In this document: piece by piece, positions 16,259 to 25,135 of the stretch
Layout of the letters: each line of letters begins with the position of its first letter
Position numbering within the stretch: the first letter of the stretch is position 1
Source: JAHELQ01 sp965603365
GTDB taxonomy: Bacteria; Acidobacteriota; Aminicenantia; UBA2199
Assembly: GCA_965603365.1 (NCBI GenBank)
Contig: CBFDCR010000037.1
Coordinates: forward strand, 1-50,913
Direction: 5' to 3'
Length of the DNA: 50,913 nucleotides
Translations under genes and position numbers: made by a program
The notes under the pieces: model-generated
Seen by the model: the letters and a program-made list of their open reading frames with translations, nothing else
Told to the model about the DNA's origin: nothing
Database searches by the model: none

Positions 16259-18337
16259 ATGTTTGATTTAAGAGAGTATTATGCTGCCGACAATCGCCGG
16301 GTACAGGGAAGTTATAAACAGACGATCGGGGAAATTGAAGCGATCGCCGATGAAACCGAGGATATTAAAAGCATTGATAAGCATGAATTTTACTCCTTTT
16401 TTAATCATACCGCTAAATTCATATTAAAACTAGGCCGTTATGAGGAAGCCTTAAGCATCGATTATTTTTACGGCAAGAGTTTTGAGGCGTTGTTGACTGA
16501 GAATCATGAATTGTTCCTGGAAATATTGGGCGAGAATTATGAGACGAGTTATGCCAATCCTGCCTGCTGTGTGAAAAAATTCGGCAGCCGGATGGGCTCG
16601 CTGGTATCATATTTTTACACGTTGTATAGAACGTATATTATCTATACATTCTCCCATAAGCGTTTCAAAATGGAGGAGTATAATCGATTATTTATTGAAG
16701 TATACCGTTATATCCGGGGGACAGGAATTATAGATTATACTCAATTAAAAAAAATGATTACAAGTTTGCGAATGAAGGATAAATCAGGAGAGATTTATTA
16801 CAGATTTAATTTGGAATACAGCAAAGATTTTCGCTATTACCAGGATATCGTCGAAAAGTCAGATTTATCCGATCTAAGATATCTCTTTATGTATGGAAAA
16901 TATATCTCTCCCAATGAAATCAAGACCGCAAAATTTATGCTTCAATATCCTGAAGAGAGATTACGAGCCCTGGCCGGATGTATTGTTGAAGCTTATTTCA
17001 GGGGCCTGGCGCAAAGCGGTAAAGATATCACAAAAAAATCCACAGTAGGCTTTCGTTATCCCATCGGTATGGAAAAGTTATATCGGTATATATACGAAGA
17101 ATTCCGGGCGCACAACCTGGAGATCACTGTAAGAAAAGTTTATGCCACTAAGTTAAACCAGCAGTATACGTTTGACCACAAATTCGACAATGCCCTTTAT
17201 CTGGATGAATCATATACGCAAATGATGCTGACAAGTTTAAAAAATGGCCTTGAGAGGAATAGAGAAATTTTGACAGAATATTCCGGCGCACTGGGCATAA
17301 ATGTGTTCGGTGAAATACCTTTTAGCCCGGAGCGGAAGGAAGAGTGCTTGAAACTGAGCCCGGAGCAGCAGCAGACATTTCAAACGTATAATAATGAGGC
17401 CCATCAGATTTTTGATTCCTATATACCTAATTCCGAAACGTCATTTTGCCTGGTGGCTTTTCCCACCCCGGAAATCGGTGAAAAATTTGAGGAGATATTC
17501 GAGGATATCGTTGAAATTAATATGCTTGATTCTGAACGATATGAGAAAATTCAACAAATTATCATCGATATTTTAGACCGGGCCGATTACGTCCATGTGA
17601 AGGGAAAAGGAGAGAATAAGACAGATATTCGAGTTAAACTGCAGCCCCTCAAAGATCCGGCCAGCCAGACAAATTTCGATAATGCCGGTGCCTCCTTTAA
17701 TATTCCCGTCGGTGAGGTGTTTACGGCACCTCAACTGGCCGGGACAAACGGTGTGCTGCATGTTGAAGAAACCTATCAGAATTTTTTTAGATATGATAAC
17801 CTTACTTTGACTTTCAAGGATGGCTATGTTACCGATTATTCCTGCACAAATTTTGATTCTGACGGGGATAATAAAAAATATATCGAAGAAAACCTGCTGT
17901 TCCCCCATAAAACTCTGCCGATCGGGGAATTTGCAATTGGCACGAATACTCCCGTGTATGCTGCTTCAAAGAGATATAATATAATGAATGTTTTACCCGT
18001 CTTGATTATGGAAAAGACCGGTCCCCATTTCGCGATTGGGGACCCCTGCTATTCGCGGTCAGAGGATCGCAAGAAGTACAACCAATTTAATAACAAAGAA
18101 GTATGCGCAGTAGAGAATGAAAAGTCTATTCTCCGGAAGACGAATCCCCGGGAGGCTTATACGAACAAACACAATGATATCACATTGGCTTTTGATTCGA
18201 TCCTTTTTATTACCGCCGTGCAAGATGGCGGGAAGTGTGTCGATATTATCAAGGATGGCCGGTTTGTCTTACCGGGCACAGAGGAACTTAACGGGCCATT
18301 GGATAGGGAGCCAATCTCTCTGTCTACAGAAATTTGA
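16259..18337 (+). CDS. M29-type metallopeptidase-like protein with long unknown N-terminal region
   Basis: I start at the ATG at 16259 because GAGGT lies just upstream; an in-frame GTG at 16229 has no site. The 692-residue product has an unrecognised helical, tyrosine-rich N-terminal half (1-260). Its C-terminal part matches the M29 (thermophilic aminopeptidase, AmpS) pattern: NIPVGEVFTAP (E486), LPIGEFAIGTN (E557), GPHFAIGDP (H590) and KHNDITLAFDSI (H638, D640). These match the order of the family's dinuclear metal ligands. A metallo-aminopeptidase inside a biosynthetic run is unusual. It could trim a peptide, release a protecting residue, or catalyse amide chemistry on an amino-acylated intermediate. 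The assignment rests on motifs seen by eye. Confidence 0.65.
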   Translation: MFDLREYYAADNRRVQGSYKQTIGEIEAIADETEDIKSIDKHEFYSFFNHTAKFILKLGRYEEALSIDYFYGKSFEALLTENHELFLEILGENYETSYANPACCVKKFGSRMGSLVSYFYTLYRTYIIYTFSHKRFKMEEYNRLFIEVYRYIRGTGIIDYTQLKKMITSLRMKDKSGEIYYRFNLEYSKDFRYYQDIVEKSDLSDLRYLFMYGKYISPNEIKTAKFMLQYPEERLRALAGCIVEAYFRGLAQSGKDITKKSTVGFRYPIGMEKLYRYIYEEFRAHNLEITVRKVYATKLNQQYTFDHKFDNALYLDESYTQMMLTSLKNGLERNREILTEYSGALGINVFGEIPFSPERKEECLKLSPEQQQTFQTYNNEAHQIFDSYIPNSETSFCLVAFPTPEIGEKFEEIFEDIVEINMLDSERYEKIQQIIIDILDRADYVHVKGKGENKTDIRVKLQPLKDPASQTNFDNAGASFNIPVGEVFTAPQLAGTNGVLHVEETYQNFFRYDNLTLTFKDGYVTDYSCTNFDSDGDNKKYIEENLLFPHKTLPIGEFAIGTNTPVYAASKRYNIMNVLPVLIMEKTGPHFAIGDPCYSRSEDRKKYNQFNNKEVCAVENEKSILRKTNPREAYTNKHNDITLAFDSILFITAVQDGGKCVDIIKDGRFVLPGTEELNGPLDREPISLSTEI

Positions 18338-18362
18338 CATTGTTGTTACTTTTATTTAGAAT
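18334..18362 (+). promoter_or_regulatory. sigma70-type promoter overlapping the stop of the M29-like gene
   Basis: TTGACA at 18334-18339 includes the TGA stop codon (18335-18337). TAGAAT follows at 18357-18362 after exactly 17 bases. The next gene starts at 18420 with GAGGT upstream. It would allow the radical SAM 2/3 and ferredoxin genes to be expressed separately. Confidence 0.55.
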
Positions 18363-18419
18363 AGAAGATCCGGTTTGAGATCTAGAAATTTCAATAAATA
18401 AATATAAACGAGGTAAAAA

Positions 18420-19775
18420 ATGAAAATATTACTCATTAAACCGCCGACAAGTGAAAAACAACTTCCAGGCGATGATTTGTTTATGAGCGAGCCCTTAGAG
18501 CTCGAATACGTGGCAGCCGGTGTCTCGGATAAGTATGAAGTCCGTATTCTCGACATGCGCCTGGAACCGTCGCTGGAAAAACATTTAGAGGAGTATGCCC
18601 CAGATATTGTGGGGATAACCAGCTATACCCCGCAGGTTTACATAACCAAAGACATTTTAAAGAAGGTTAAGGCCAGTCGCCCTGGTATTTTGACCGTAGT
18701 GGGCGGTCATCATGCCACCATGGCCCCCCGGGATTTCTGCGATCCTGATATCGACGTCATCGTCATGGGCGAGGGTGTCTTTACTTTTCGTGAAATTGTG
18801 GAGCGGTTCGACAACAAGCAGGATGTAAGGGAAGTAAAAGGAATTGCCTTTTCTCAAAACGGTGGGCTCACGTTCACCGAACCCAGGGAGTATCCCGATC
18901 TCGATAGTTTCCCATTCCCCAATCGTGTGCTGACCGGGCATTACCGGGAGAACTATTTTCTTGAGACCTCCGATGGATTGTTTAAGCCCCTGGCCACCCT
19001 TCGGACATCCAAAGGTTGTCCCTATAGATGTAAATTTTGTGCCCTGTGGAAAATCACCGAAGGAAAATACCTGACCAGATCCCCCGAGGCGATTCTCGAA
19101 GAATTGAAAAGCATAAAAGAGCCCTATATTGATTTTGGCGATGATGAAACCTTCATTGATCTTAAAAGGATGGACAAGCTGGCAGACCTGATTCTTGACT
19201 CAGGGATAAAGAAACTTTTTTCCTCCGCAGTACGTTCAGATACGGTTGTCGAAAATCCTGACTTTTTTAAGAAGTGGAGAAAGGCGGGCTTAGAGAGGGT
19301 ACTGATTGGAATGGAGTCCAATCGCCCCAAGGATTTAGAATATCTAAGAAAACAGAACACAACCGGTAATAATGAGAAGGCGGTCTCAATATTGAGAAAA
19401 ATGGGTGTTAAAATTGATGCCTCCTTTATCATTCCTCCTGACTATGACATAGAGGATTTTGACAATCTGGCCAATTATGCAAAAAATCTGGAGGCTGAAT
19501 TCGTGATGTGTATCCCCCTGACCCCCTTGCCAGGAACCGATTTGTATGAAGAGGTAAAGGATCAACTGACCACCTCCAATTTAGAGCTATTTGACCTCAG
19601 CCATGCGGTGTTACCCACCAGGCTTCCGCTAAAAAATTTTTACCGAGAATTGACCTATCTGTATTATAGGATAAATAAATCCCTGGCAGGAAAATATGAT
19701 CAATCACATATCAGAAAATTCATGAAATTGCACAAGGCGATAAAACATCGCCACCTCCATCACCAACCCCACTGA
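18420..19775 (+). CDS. B12-binding domain radical SAM protein 2
   Basis: A 451-residue protein with the same plan as the 8225 product: cobalamin-domain-like N-terminus (EEYAPDIVGITSYTPQVY, VVGGHHATMAPRDF), then the radical SAM cluster motif C200-x3-C204-x2-C207 (GCPYRCKFCALW). DFGDDETFIDLKRM, VRSDTVV and LTPLPGTDLYEE follow. It aligns without visible gaps to the next gene, so the two arose by tandem duplication. Both precede an EFR1-like flavodoxin/ferredoxin that could supply the electron needed to cleave SAM. The reaction cannot be read from sequence; C-methylation or another radical modification of the cluster product is likely. Confidence 0.87.
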   Translation: MKILLIKPPTSEKQLPGDDLFMSEPLELEYVAAGVSDKYEVRILDMRLEPSLEKHLEEYAPDIVGITSYTPQVYITKDILKKVKASRPGILTVVGGHHATMAPRDFCDPDIDVIVMGEGVFTFREIVERFDNKQDVREVKGIAFSQNGGLTFTEPREYPDLDSFPFPNRVLTGHYRENYFLETSDGLFKPLATLRTSKGCPYRCKFCALWKITEGKYLTRSPEAILEELKSIKEPYIDFGDDETFIDLKRMDKLADLILDSGIKKLFSSAVRSDTVVENPDFFKKWRKAGLERVLIGMESNRPKDLEYLRKQNTTGNNEKAVSILRKMGVKIDASFIIPPDYDIEDFDNLANYAKNLEAEFVMCIPLTPLPGTDLYEEVKDQLTTSNLELFDLSHAVLPTRLPLKNFYRELTYLYYRINKSLAGKYDQSHIRKFMKLHKAIKHRHLHHQPH

Positions 19776-19793
19776 TTGGTGCCGCTGCCAATC
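19774..19793 (+). other. small hairpin at the end of radical SAM 2
   Basis: GATTGG and CCAATC form a 6-bp stem around an 8-nt loop that overlaps the stop codon. No U-tract follows, so this is at best a weak terminator or processing site between the duplicated radical SAM genes. Confidence 0.25.
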
Positions 19794-19892
19794 TATCTCT
19801 AAGGATGGTAAACCCAGGCAAACAGATAGGGAGAATATAGCTCTATAATCCCGAGAATTTTAGATGTTAAGATAAAAGAGAAGAGGTAAACA

Positions 19893-21248
19893 ATGAGAAT
19901 ATTACTCGTGAAACCGCCGCTCGATGAAAAGCTGTATCCCTGCGGTGAATTATTCCTATATGAGCCATTGGAGCTTGAATATGTGGGAGCCGGTGTTTCC
20001 GATAAACATGAGGTTCGGATCCTTGATTTACGGCTTGATAAATCCCTGGAAAAACATCTGGCAGAATATGCCCCCGATGTCGTGGGCTTAACCAGTTATG
20101 TCCCCCAGGTATATATCACCATCGACCTTTGTAAGAAAATCAAGGCCTTTAATTCTGACATCTTTACCGTTGTCGGGGGCCACCATGCCACTATAGCTCC
20201 ACAGGATTTTTGTGATCCGGCCATCGATATCATTGTCATGGGAGAGGGGGTCTTTACTTTCCGTGACATTGTGGAGCGGCTCGAAGAAAATCATGATGTG
20301 ACTGACGTAAAAGGTATTTCATTTTATGCCAACGGCCAGTTAAAATTCACCCCACCCAGGGATATCCCTGATCTTGACAGCTTCCCATTTCCCGATCGTT
20401 CGTTAACCTTAAGCTACCGGCAGAACTATTTTTCTGAACCATCCATAGGAGTTTTTAAACCCCTGGCCACTATTCGTACCTCCAAAGGTTGTCCCTTCAG
20501 GTGTAATTTTTGTTCCCAGTGGAAGGTCACCAAAGGAAAATATCTGACAAGGAATCCCTATTCCATCTTCGAAGAATTAAAAACCATAAAGGAGCCTTTT
20601 GTTGATTTTGCGGATGATGAGACCTTTATTGATGTTGAGAGAATGGAAAAATTGGCAGACCTCATCATTGAGTCGGGGATGAAAAAAATTTTTACAGCCT
20701 CTGTTCGTTCAGATACGGTCATCAAACATCCGGGGTTGTTTGAGAAGTGGAAGAGAGCAGGAATGAAGGGGGTTCTTATCGGCGCAGAGTCCAATCGACC
20801 CGAGGTCTTAGAATATTTTAAAAAGAAAAACACCACCAGTAATAACGAAGAGGCGATCTCACTATTAAAGAAAATAGGTATGCGAATCGATGCCTCCTTT
20901 ATTGTCCCCCCCGATTATGATTTAGAGGATTTTGACAATTTAGCCAACTATATAAAAGGCCTGGAAGTGGACTTCGTGATGTGCATCCCCTTAACCCCAC
21001 TACCGGGAACCGATTTATATGAAGAGCTAAAGGATCGACTGACCACCACCGATCTGGAATTTTTCGACCTCAGCCATATGGTCCTGCCCACAAAACTTCC
21101 TCTTAAAAAATTTTACAGGGAACTGGCCTATCTTATTTATCGAACAAATAAGGTTTTGGGAGAAAATTACGAGCAATCACATGTTCAAAAGTTCATGACG
21201 TTTTATAAAGAGCTAAGAAATCGTTACCTTCATCACCAGACACAGTAG
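19893..21248 (+). CDS. B12-binding domain radical SAM protein 3 (tandem duplicate of protein 2)
   Basis: 451 residues, the same length as the preceding gene, with C200-x3-C204-x2-C207 (GCPFRCNFCSQW), DFADDETFIDVERM, VRSDTVI and LTPLPGTDLYEE. Differences from protein 2 are scattered, with both active-site regions preserved, so both copies appear functional. GAGGT lies before the ATG. A TATAAT at 19844-19849 occurs in the 117-bp gap but has no convincing -35. The last residues (RYLHHQTQ) parallel protein 2 (RHLHHQPH). Confidence 0.87.
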   Translation: MRILLVKPPLDEKLYPCGELFLYEPLELEYVGAGVSDKHEVRILDLRLDKSLEKHLAEYAPDVVGLTSYVPQVYITIDLCKKIKAFNSDIFTVVGGHHATIAPQDFCDPAIDIIVMGEGVFTFRDIVERLEENHDVTDVKGISFYANGQLKFTPPRDIPDLDSFPFPDRSLTLSYRQNYFSEPSIGVFKPLATIRTSKGCPFRCNFCSQWKVTKGKYLTRNPYSIFEELKTIKEPFVDFADDETFIDVERMEKLADLIIESGMKKIFTASVRSDTVIKHPGLFEKWKRAGMKGVLIGAESNRPEVLEYFKKKNTTSNNEEAISLLKKIGMRIDASFIVPPDYDLEDFDNLANYIKGLEVDFVMCIPLTPLPGTDLYEELKDRLTTTDLEFFDLSHMVLPTKLPLKKFYRELAYLIYRTNKVLGENYEQSHVQKFMTFYKELRNRYLHHQTQ

Positions 21249-21278
21249 CCGGTATCATTACCGGATGTCTCTGTAGAA

Positions 21279-22325
21279 ATGCAGTATAAAAACCTGATCC
21301 TTTATTATTTCTCCGGTACAGGGAACTCTGCGGCTGCCTGTAGATGGATGGCAGAGGCGGCAAAAAAAGCAGGAGTTAACACGGTGATTCAACCAATCGA
21401 TAGAATCAAGACCCCAGAGCTCCCCCATGAGAATGAAAAATCCCTTATAGGATTTTTATATCCAACCCATGGTTTTTTGCCTATTTGGGCCATGTTGAGA
21501 TTTATTATTAAGTTTCCTAAATCCCGCATTAAGGACGTATTTCTTGTCGCCATAATAGGGGGGGCAAAAATTGGTAAGATACTCATCCCCGGTTTTGCTG
21601 GAGGAGCTCTATATTTACCCGCGGTTATACTAAGGTGTAAAGGGTACTCTGTTAAGGGTTCTATCGATTTAAATCTTCCCGGAAGCTGGATCTCCATTCA
21701 TCCGCCACTTAGTTCTTTTAGCATAAATCAATGGATTGCCTATAGTAAACCACGGCTGGAATATTTTTTTAATTTTTTATTTTACAGTGAAAAAAGGCAC
21801 GGCCCAAATTTTCGAATTTCGTATCTACTGTGGGTCCCCATCGGTATTGTATATTTAATCGCCGGAAAGATATTTTTAGCAAAAACCCTTTATGCTTCTT
21901 ATAGTTGTAAAAGATGCAAGATTTGTGAAAAAAATTGTCCGGTTTCTGCCATTAAAATAAAAAAAGGCAGACCATACTGGACATGGAAATGTGAAAGCTG
22001 CATGAGGTGCATCAATAACTGTCCTCAACAGGCCATTCAGGCGAATATTTTTTATGTCATCTTTTTGTTCTGGATCACCACCTGGTATCCCTTAGATACA
22101 CTCTTTCCGCTGGTGGTGCCGGTTTTGGTAGAGAGATTCGGTCCCGTATTGGGAAGGATTACCCTCTGGTCAGGGTGGTATATTTTATATATTCTGCTTC
22201 TTATTGCCATTTATCACCTGTTATTCTATTTATTAAAGCTCAGGCCGATTAATTATCTGTTTACCGTAACTTCCTTAACAAAATATTATGGAAGATATAA
22301 AGGCCCTGATGAAAAGAAGACTTGA
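21279..22325 (+). CDS. EFR1-like membrane flavodoxin/ferredoxin
   Basis: A 348-residue protein. The N-terminal flavodoxin-like domain has the FMN phosphate loop YYFSGTGNS (residues 9-17) and FLYPTHGF. An 8Fe ferredoxin domain carries C210, C213, C216, C220 and C238, C241, C244, C248. Hydrophobic segments lie before the ferredoxin (YLLWVPIGIVYLIAGKIF) and after it (YVIFLFWITTWY and WYILYILLLIAIYHLLFYLL). Such proteins pass low-potential electrons. Its place 30 bases after two radical SAM genes suggests that it reduces their clusters at the membrane. A CCGGTA-TCAT-TACCGG inverted repeat (21249-21264) fills part of the gap before it. No clear ribosome binding site is seen. Confidence 0.8.
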   Translation: MQYKNLILYYFSGTGNSAAACRWMAEAAKKAGVNTVIQPIDRIKTPELPHENEKSLIGFLYPTHGFLPIWAMLRFIIKFPKSRIKDVFLVAIIGGAKIGKILIPGFAGGALYLPAVILRCKGYSVKGSIDLNLPGSWISIHPPLSSFSINQWIAYSKPRLEYFFNFLFYSEKRHGPNFRISYLLWVPIGIVYLIAGKIFLAKTLYASYSCKRCKICEKNCPVSAIKIKKGRPYWTWKCESCMRCINNCPQQAIQANIFYVIFLFWITTWYPLDTLFPLVVPVLVERFGPVLGRITLWSGWYILYILLLIAIYHLLFYLLKLRPINYLFTVTSLTKYYGRYKGPDEKKT

Positions 22326-22347
22326 CTTTAACCGTTATTTTAGTTAA

Positions 22348-22377
22348 AATTCAAATCTAAATTTTGAAATTTGAATT
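22348..22377 (+). terminator. AT-rich inverted repeat after the ferredoxin gene
   Basis: AATTCAAAT (22348-22356) and ATTTGAATT (22369-22377) form a 9-bp stem with a 12-nt loop, followed by a T-rich stretch (GGATTTTTC). It lies just after the last gene of the biosynthetic run and may act as a weak terminator. Confidence 0.35.
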
Positions 22378-22557
22378 ATGGATTTTTCGATATAAAAACG
22401 GTGAACCACGATGATTCTGCTTTCTAAACAGTCCCCGGAAGAGAAGGTACTTTTTGGGATTGGACCTGATTCTCCGAATCAACAAATGTCAAATTGTCAC
22501 CCCCATAACCTAAATTACGTATATAAATATCAAAACAACTATCAAAAGGAGGTAAAT

Positions 22558-23055
22558 GTGAAATTCACAATTTCAAAGTTGATTTTGTTTTCTGTTATTT
22601 TTATGTTTTTGAGCCACAATTTACTCATTGGTGGAACCCCGGATCCTGTAAGAGTAAAGATTGAATCTCTCAATGCAGCGATCAATAATGCGGTGATTGC
22701 GGATGATATTGAAGGCATGCTGGTCTATTTTACCGATGATGTCGTCTGGATGCCGAATTATAGTGTCAGGTCAGATGGGAAAGAAGCCGTGAGAATTTTT
22801 ATGCAGGCATCAAAGGATATGGGCATAAGTACAGATTCGTATACCACGACTACATTAGAAGTCTGGGACTATGGTACCCACGTCGTAGAACTGGGAACCT
22901 ATACTGTAAAATTCACAATGCCGACTGTTGCTGCGATTGCAGCTAACGTCCTCTGTGACGAAGGGGCGTATATGACGGTTTGGCAGAATACTGGTGATTC
23001 ATATTTATTGAAGACCCGAATTTGGAATACCGGTGTAGATCCTACAACCTTATAA
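22558..23055 (+). CDS. secreted NTF2-like (SnoaL/DUF4440-type) protein
   Basis: I start at the GTG at 22558 because a perfect AAGGAGG (22546-22552) precedes it. An in-frame ATG at 22411 would add 49 residues of unlikely composition in front of a signal peptide. The 165-residue product begins with a hydrophobic signal segment (ISKLILFSVIFMFLSHNLLIGG). An NTF2-like cone fold follows, with AAINNAVIADDIEGMLVYFTDDVVWMPNY, a GKEAVRIFMQ helix and repeated beta-strands. The family includes cyclases, isomerases and many binding proteins of unknown role. Here it could be periplasmic and bind a small molecule. Whether it belongs to the cluster upstream is uncertain. Confidence 0.7.
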   Translation: MKFTISKLILFSVIFMFLSHNLLIGGTPDPVRVKIESLNAAINNAVIADDIEGMLVYFTDDVVWMPNYSVRSDGKEAVRIFMQASKDMGISTDSYTTTTLEVWDYGTHVVELGTYTVKFTMPTVAAIAANVLCDEGAYMTVWQNTGDSYLLKTRIWNTGVDPTTL

Positions 23056-23191
23056 TAGCCGGTAGTCAGAAACGGTAGGTCTGTATTGGGTATAGCAGAC
23101 AAGTAGATTTAGGTATATGGGGGTTATTATCATATATATCCAGAAAAACATATTATTTGTGTCTATAAAACGATAATTTAGAGGTGATAGA

Positions 23192-24364
23192 ATGGATAAG
23201 AATAGTCCTTATGAAATTAAAGTGGTTGATAACTTTGAGCAATACGCTACGGAATTTATTGGAGCTCTAAGAAAGGGAAGAATTTTAAAAGATTCTATTC
23301 CGGATGAGGAAGCCCGTTATTTTCTACAAAATTCCGATTATAAGGTTATTGTCTTGAAGGATGATGTGATAATCAGCGGCTTTACGTTATTTCATCGTTC
23401 TCCCCATGAGGTCATGTGGACAGATGTTTTCTCTATCCCGGGACTTAGCAGTGACCGGTTAAATATACTGAAAAAGTTATTTGATAAACTTTGTGAAATT
23501 ATGGAGGATAACAATATCAGTTGGGTAGTAGCGAGACCGGCAGACCAGAAATTGATGAGATTTTATAAAATTATGGGCTTTGTACCTTTAAATGAAAAAC
23601 TGCTGGGGCTCCCCCTGGGGGTCTTGCTCCCAATATATCAAATAACCAAAGAAAAGTTTATTTATCGTTTTTTAAAGTTTACTCCACCGGCAAAGCCCAT
23701 CGTTGAGGATGATATACTTAAAATTACGGAAGTTTTAACGTTAATCCGGATAGATCTAAAAAGTGGCTTGACCCAATATGCCTTAAAAAAAGAGCCGGAC
23801 AAATGGCATGATTTAGAAAGACGGTGTGAAAGGGAGTATTCTCTCTGTAAGAATTATTATGCGCAGGAAAAATTATCTGGCCCTCTGACTGACCTGGTTT
23901 TTTATCCCCAAATAGGTCATATTTTTTTTCCGGAGATAGAAGTCATGCTGCGCTCACCCTGGTGGACAAAAGAATCTTCGGACAGAATAACAACGCCCGC
24001 CCATGATGCAGATCCTTGTGAAATCACTCAGGAGGGAGATCAAATTCATGTGTTTAAATGGGATGGGTACAGCGCCAGTAAAATGAAGCCCCATCGATTG
24101 ATTATTGAGCGGAGTAAAGAGAGTTATACTTTTATTTTTTCGAGTTTATCTGAACATGAATATCTGCGCCTTTACCTGGAATATAGGGAAAAGCCAAAAT
24201 TTAAAGATGACTCTTTTTATTTTGGTAATTTAAAATTCAGCTTTACGCCCAATCACTATGACATGACTGGATATAACGCAATTGACAATTTTGACTTTCG
24301 AACGTATCTATTTTTCAAAACAAAAGAGGTTAAATTGACAATAGAGAAAGTCGGTAATTTATAA
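23192..24364 (+). CDS. GNAT-like N-terminal domain protein of unknown function
   Basis: A 390-residue protein. Residues 50-140 look like an acetyltransferase fold (VIVLKDDVIISGFTLFHR, then a RFYKIMGFVPL end that mimics the usual FYxKxGF motif). The C-terminal 240 residues are not recognised; they are rich in aromatic and charged residues and contain ITTPAHDADPCEI. A cytosolic enzyme is likely because no signal or membrane segment is seen. It is preceded by AGAGGTGAT and converges with the ABC permease gene on the other strand. It may be an outlying part of the biosynthetic cluster or of the adjacent peptide locus. Confidence 0.55.
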   Translation: MDKNSPYEIKVVDNFEQYATEFIGALRKGRILKDSIPDEEARYFLQNSDYKVIVLKDDVIISGFTLFHRSPHEVMWTDVFSIPGLSSDRLNILKKLFDKLCEIMEDNNISWVVARPADQKLMRFYKIMGFVPLNEKLLGLPLGVLLPIYQITKEKFIYRFLKFTPPAKPIVEDDILKITEVLTLIRIDLKSGLTQYALKKEPDKWHDLERRCEREYSLCKNYYAQEKLSGPLTDLVFYPQIGHIFFPEIEVMLRSPWWTKESSDRITTPAHDADPCEITQEGDQIHVFKWDGYSASKMKPHRLIIERSKESYTFIFSSLSEHEYLRLYLEYREKPKFKDDSFYFGNLKFSFTPNHYDMTGYNAIDNFDFRTYLFFKTKEVKLTIEKVGNL

Positions 24365-24397
24365 CGATCCTCTCTTGTTCTTTTCCACAATCTTTTT

Positions 24398-25135
24398 TTA
24401 ATCCTTTTCTGCTCTAACAAATCCCATGACGCCTAAGAAAAAGCAAACAATGAGCCAGGCCAGGATGATTGCTATGCCTACGATCATTTCAGACATTATT
24501 ATGGGATCCCCATTTATGGCGACCCTGGAAAAATGGACCATCTGAGTCAGCGGTAAACCTTGAGATATGATAGCTAAGGGTTTGGGGAACATATCAATGG
24601 GCCAGAACGCATTACTTAAAAAAAGCATCGGGTACACAATGAGACTCGTTGTTAAAGAAATGGCTTCTACGGTCCTGAAGAAAGAGCTTACAAACAAGCC
24701 TATGCTCATAAAACTCAGTATCCCAATTGAGATAAATAAAAAGAGATAAAAGATATTTCCCATGATTTGAAAATTGTAGGTCAAATGGCCCAATATAACA
24801 AGAAATATTGAGCCGCAGAAAATTAAGATAAACCTACTGATAAGTAAGCCCAACGTAAATTTCCAGACTTTTATGGGGGAAGATTTAACTCTTTTCCAGA
24901 CTCCGGATATCTTGTAATATCCAATGGTGGGAGAGATCGACTGAATAGAGTGCGAGAGTGCTACCATTCCTATTAAACCGGGGATGATAAATTGGGCATA
25001 ACCGGGGAAATCTTTACCCACCTGGGCGAATACGAAAAGCAACAACGCCGGGATAAAGAAGGTATAGAAAATGGTCTGCTTTCGCCTAAAAAGTAGTTTG
25101 GTTTCAAAAACGAATACACTAATTATTGATTTCAT
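24398..25135 (-). CDS. ABC-2 type permease of the peptide locus
   Basis: A 245-residue membrane protein with six hydrophobic segments, from FYTFFIPALLLFVFAQVG to ILAWLIVCFFLGVMGF. It has the ABC-2 layout without a large periplasmic domain. Its start overlaps the end of the ATPase gene by 17 bases, so the two form one exporter. The order precursor, radical SAM/SPASM enzyme, ATPase, permease on one strand is the usual order of a RiPP locus, so the likely cargo is the modified peptide. Confidence 0.85.
   Translation of the reverse strand: MKSIISVFVFETKLLFRRKQTIFYTFFIPALLLFVFAQVGKDFPGYAQFIIPGLIGMVALSHSIQSISPTIGYYKISGVWKRVKSSPIKVWKFTLGLLISRFILIFCGSIFLVILGHLTYNFQIMGNIFYLFLFISIGILSFMSIGLFVSSFFRTVEAISLTTSLIVYPMLFLSNAFWPIDMFPKPLAIISQGLPLTQMVHFSRVAINGDPIIMSEMIVGIAIILAWLIVCFFLGVMGFVRAEKD

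Noticed and set aside
22411..22557. Upstream ATG start of the NTF2-like protein
   Set aside because: It would put 49 polar residues before a signal peptide; the GTG at 22558 has a perfect ribosome binding site.
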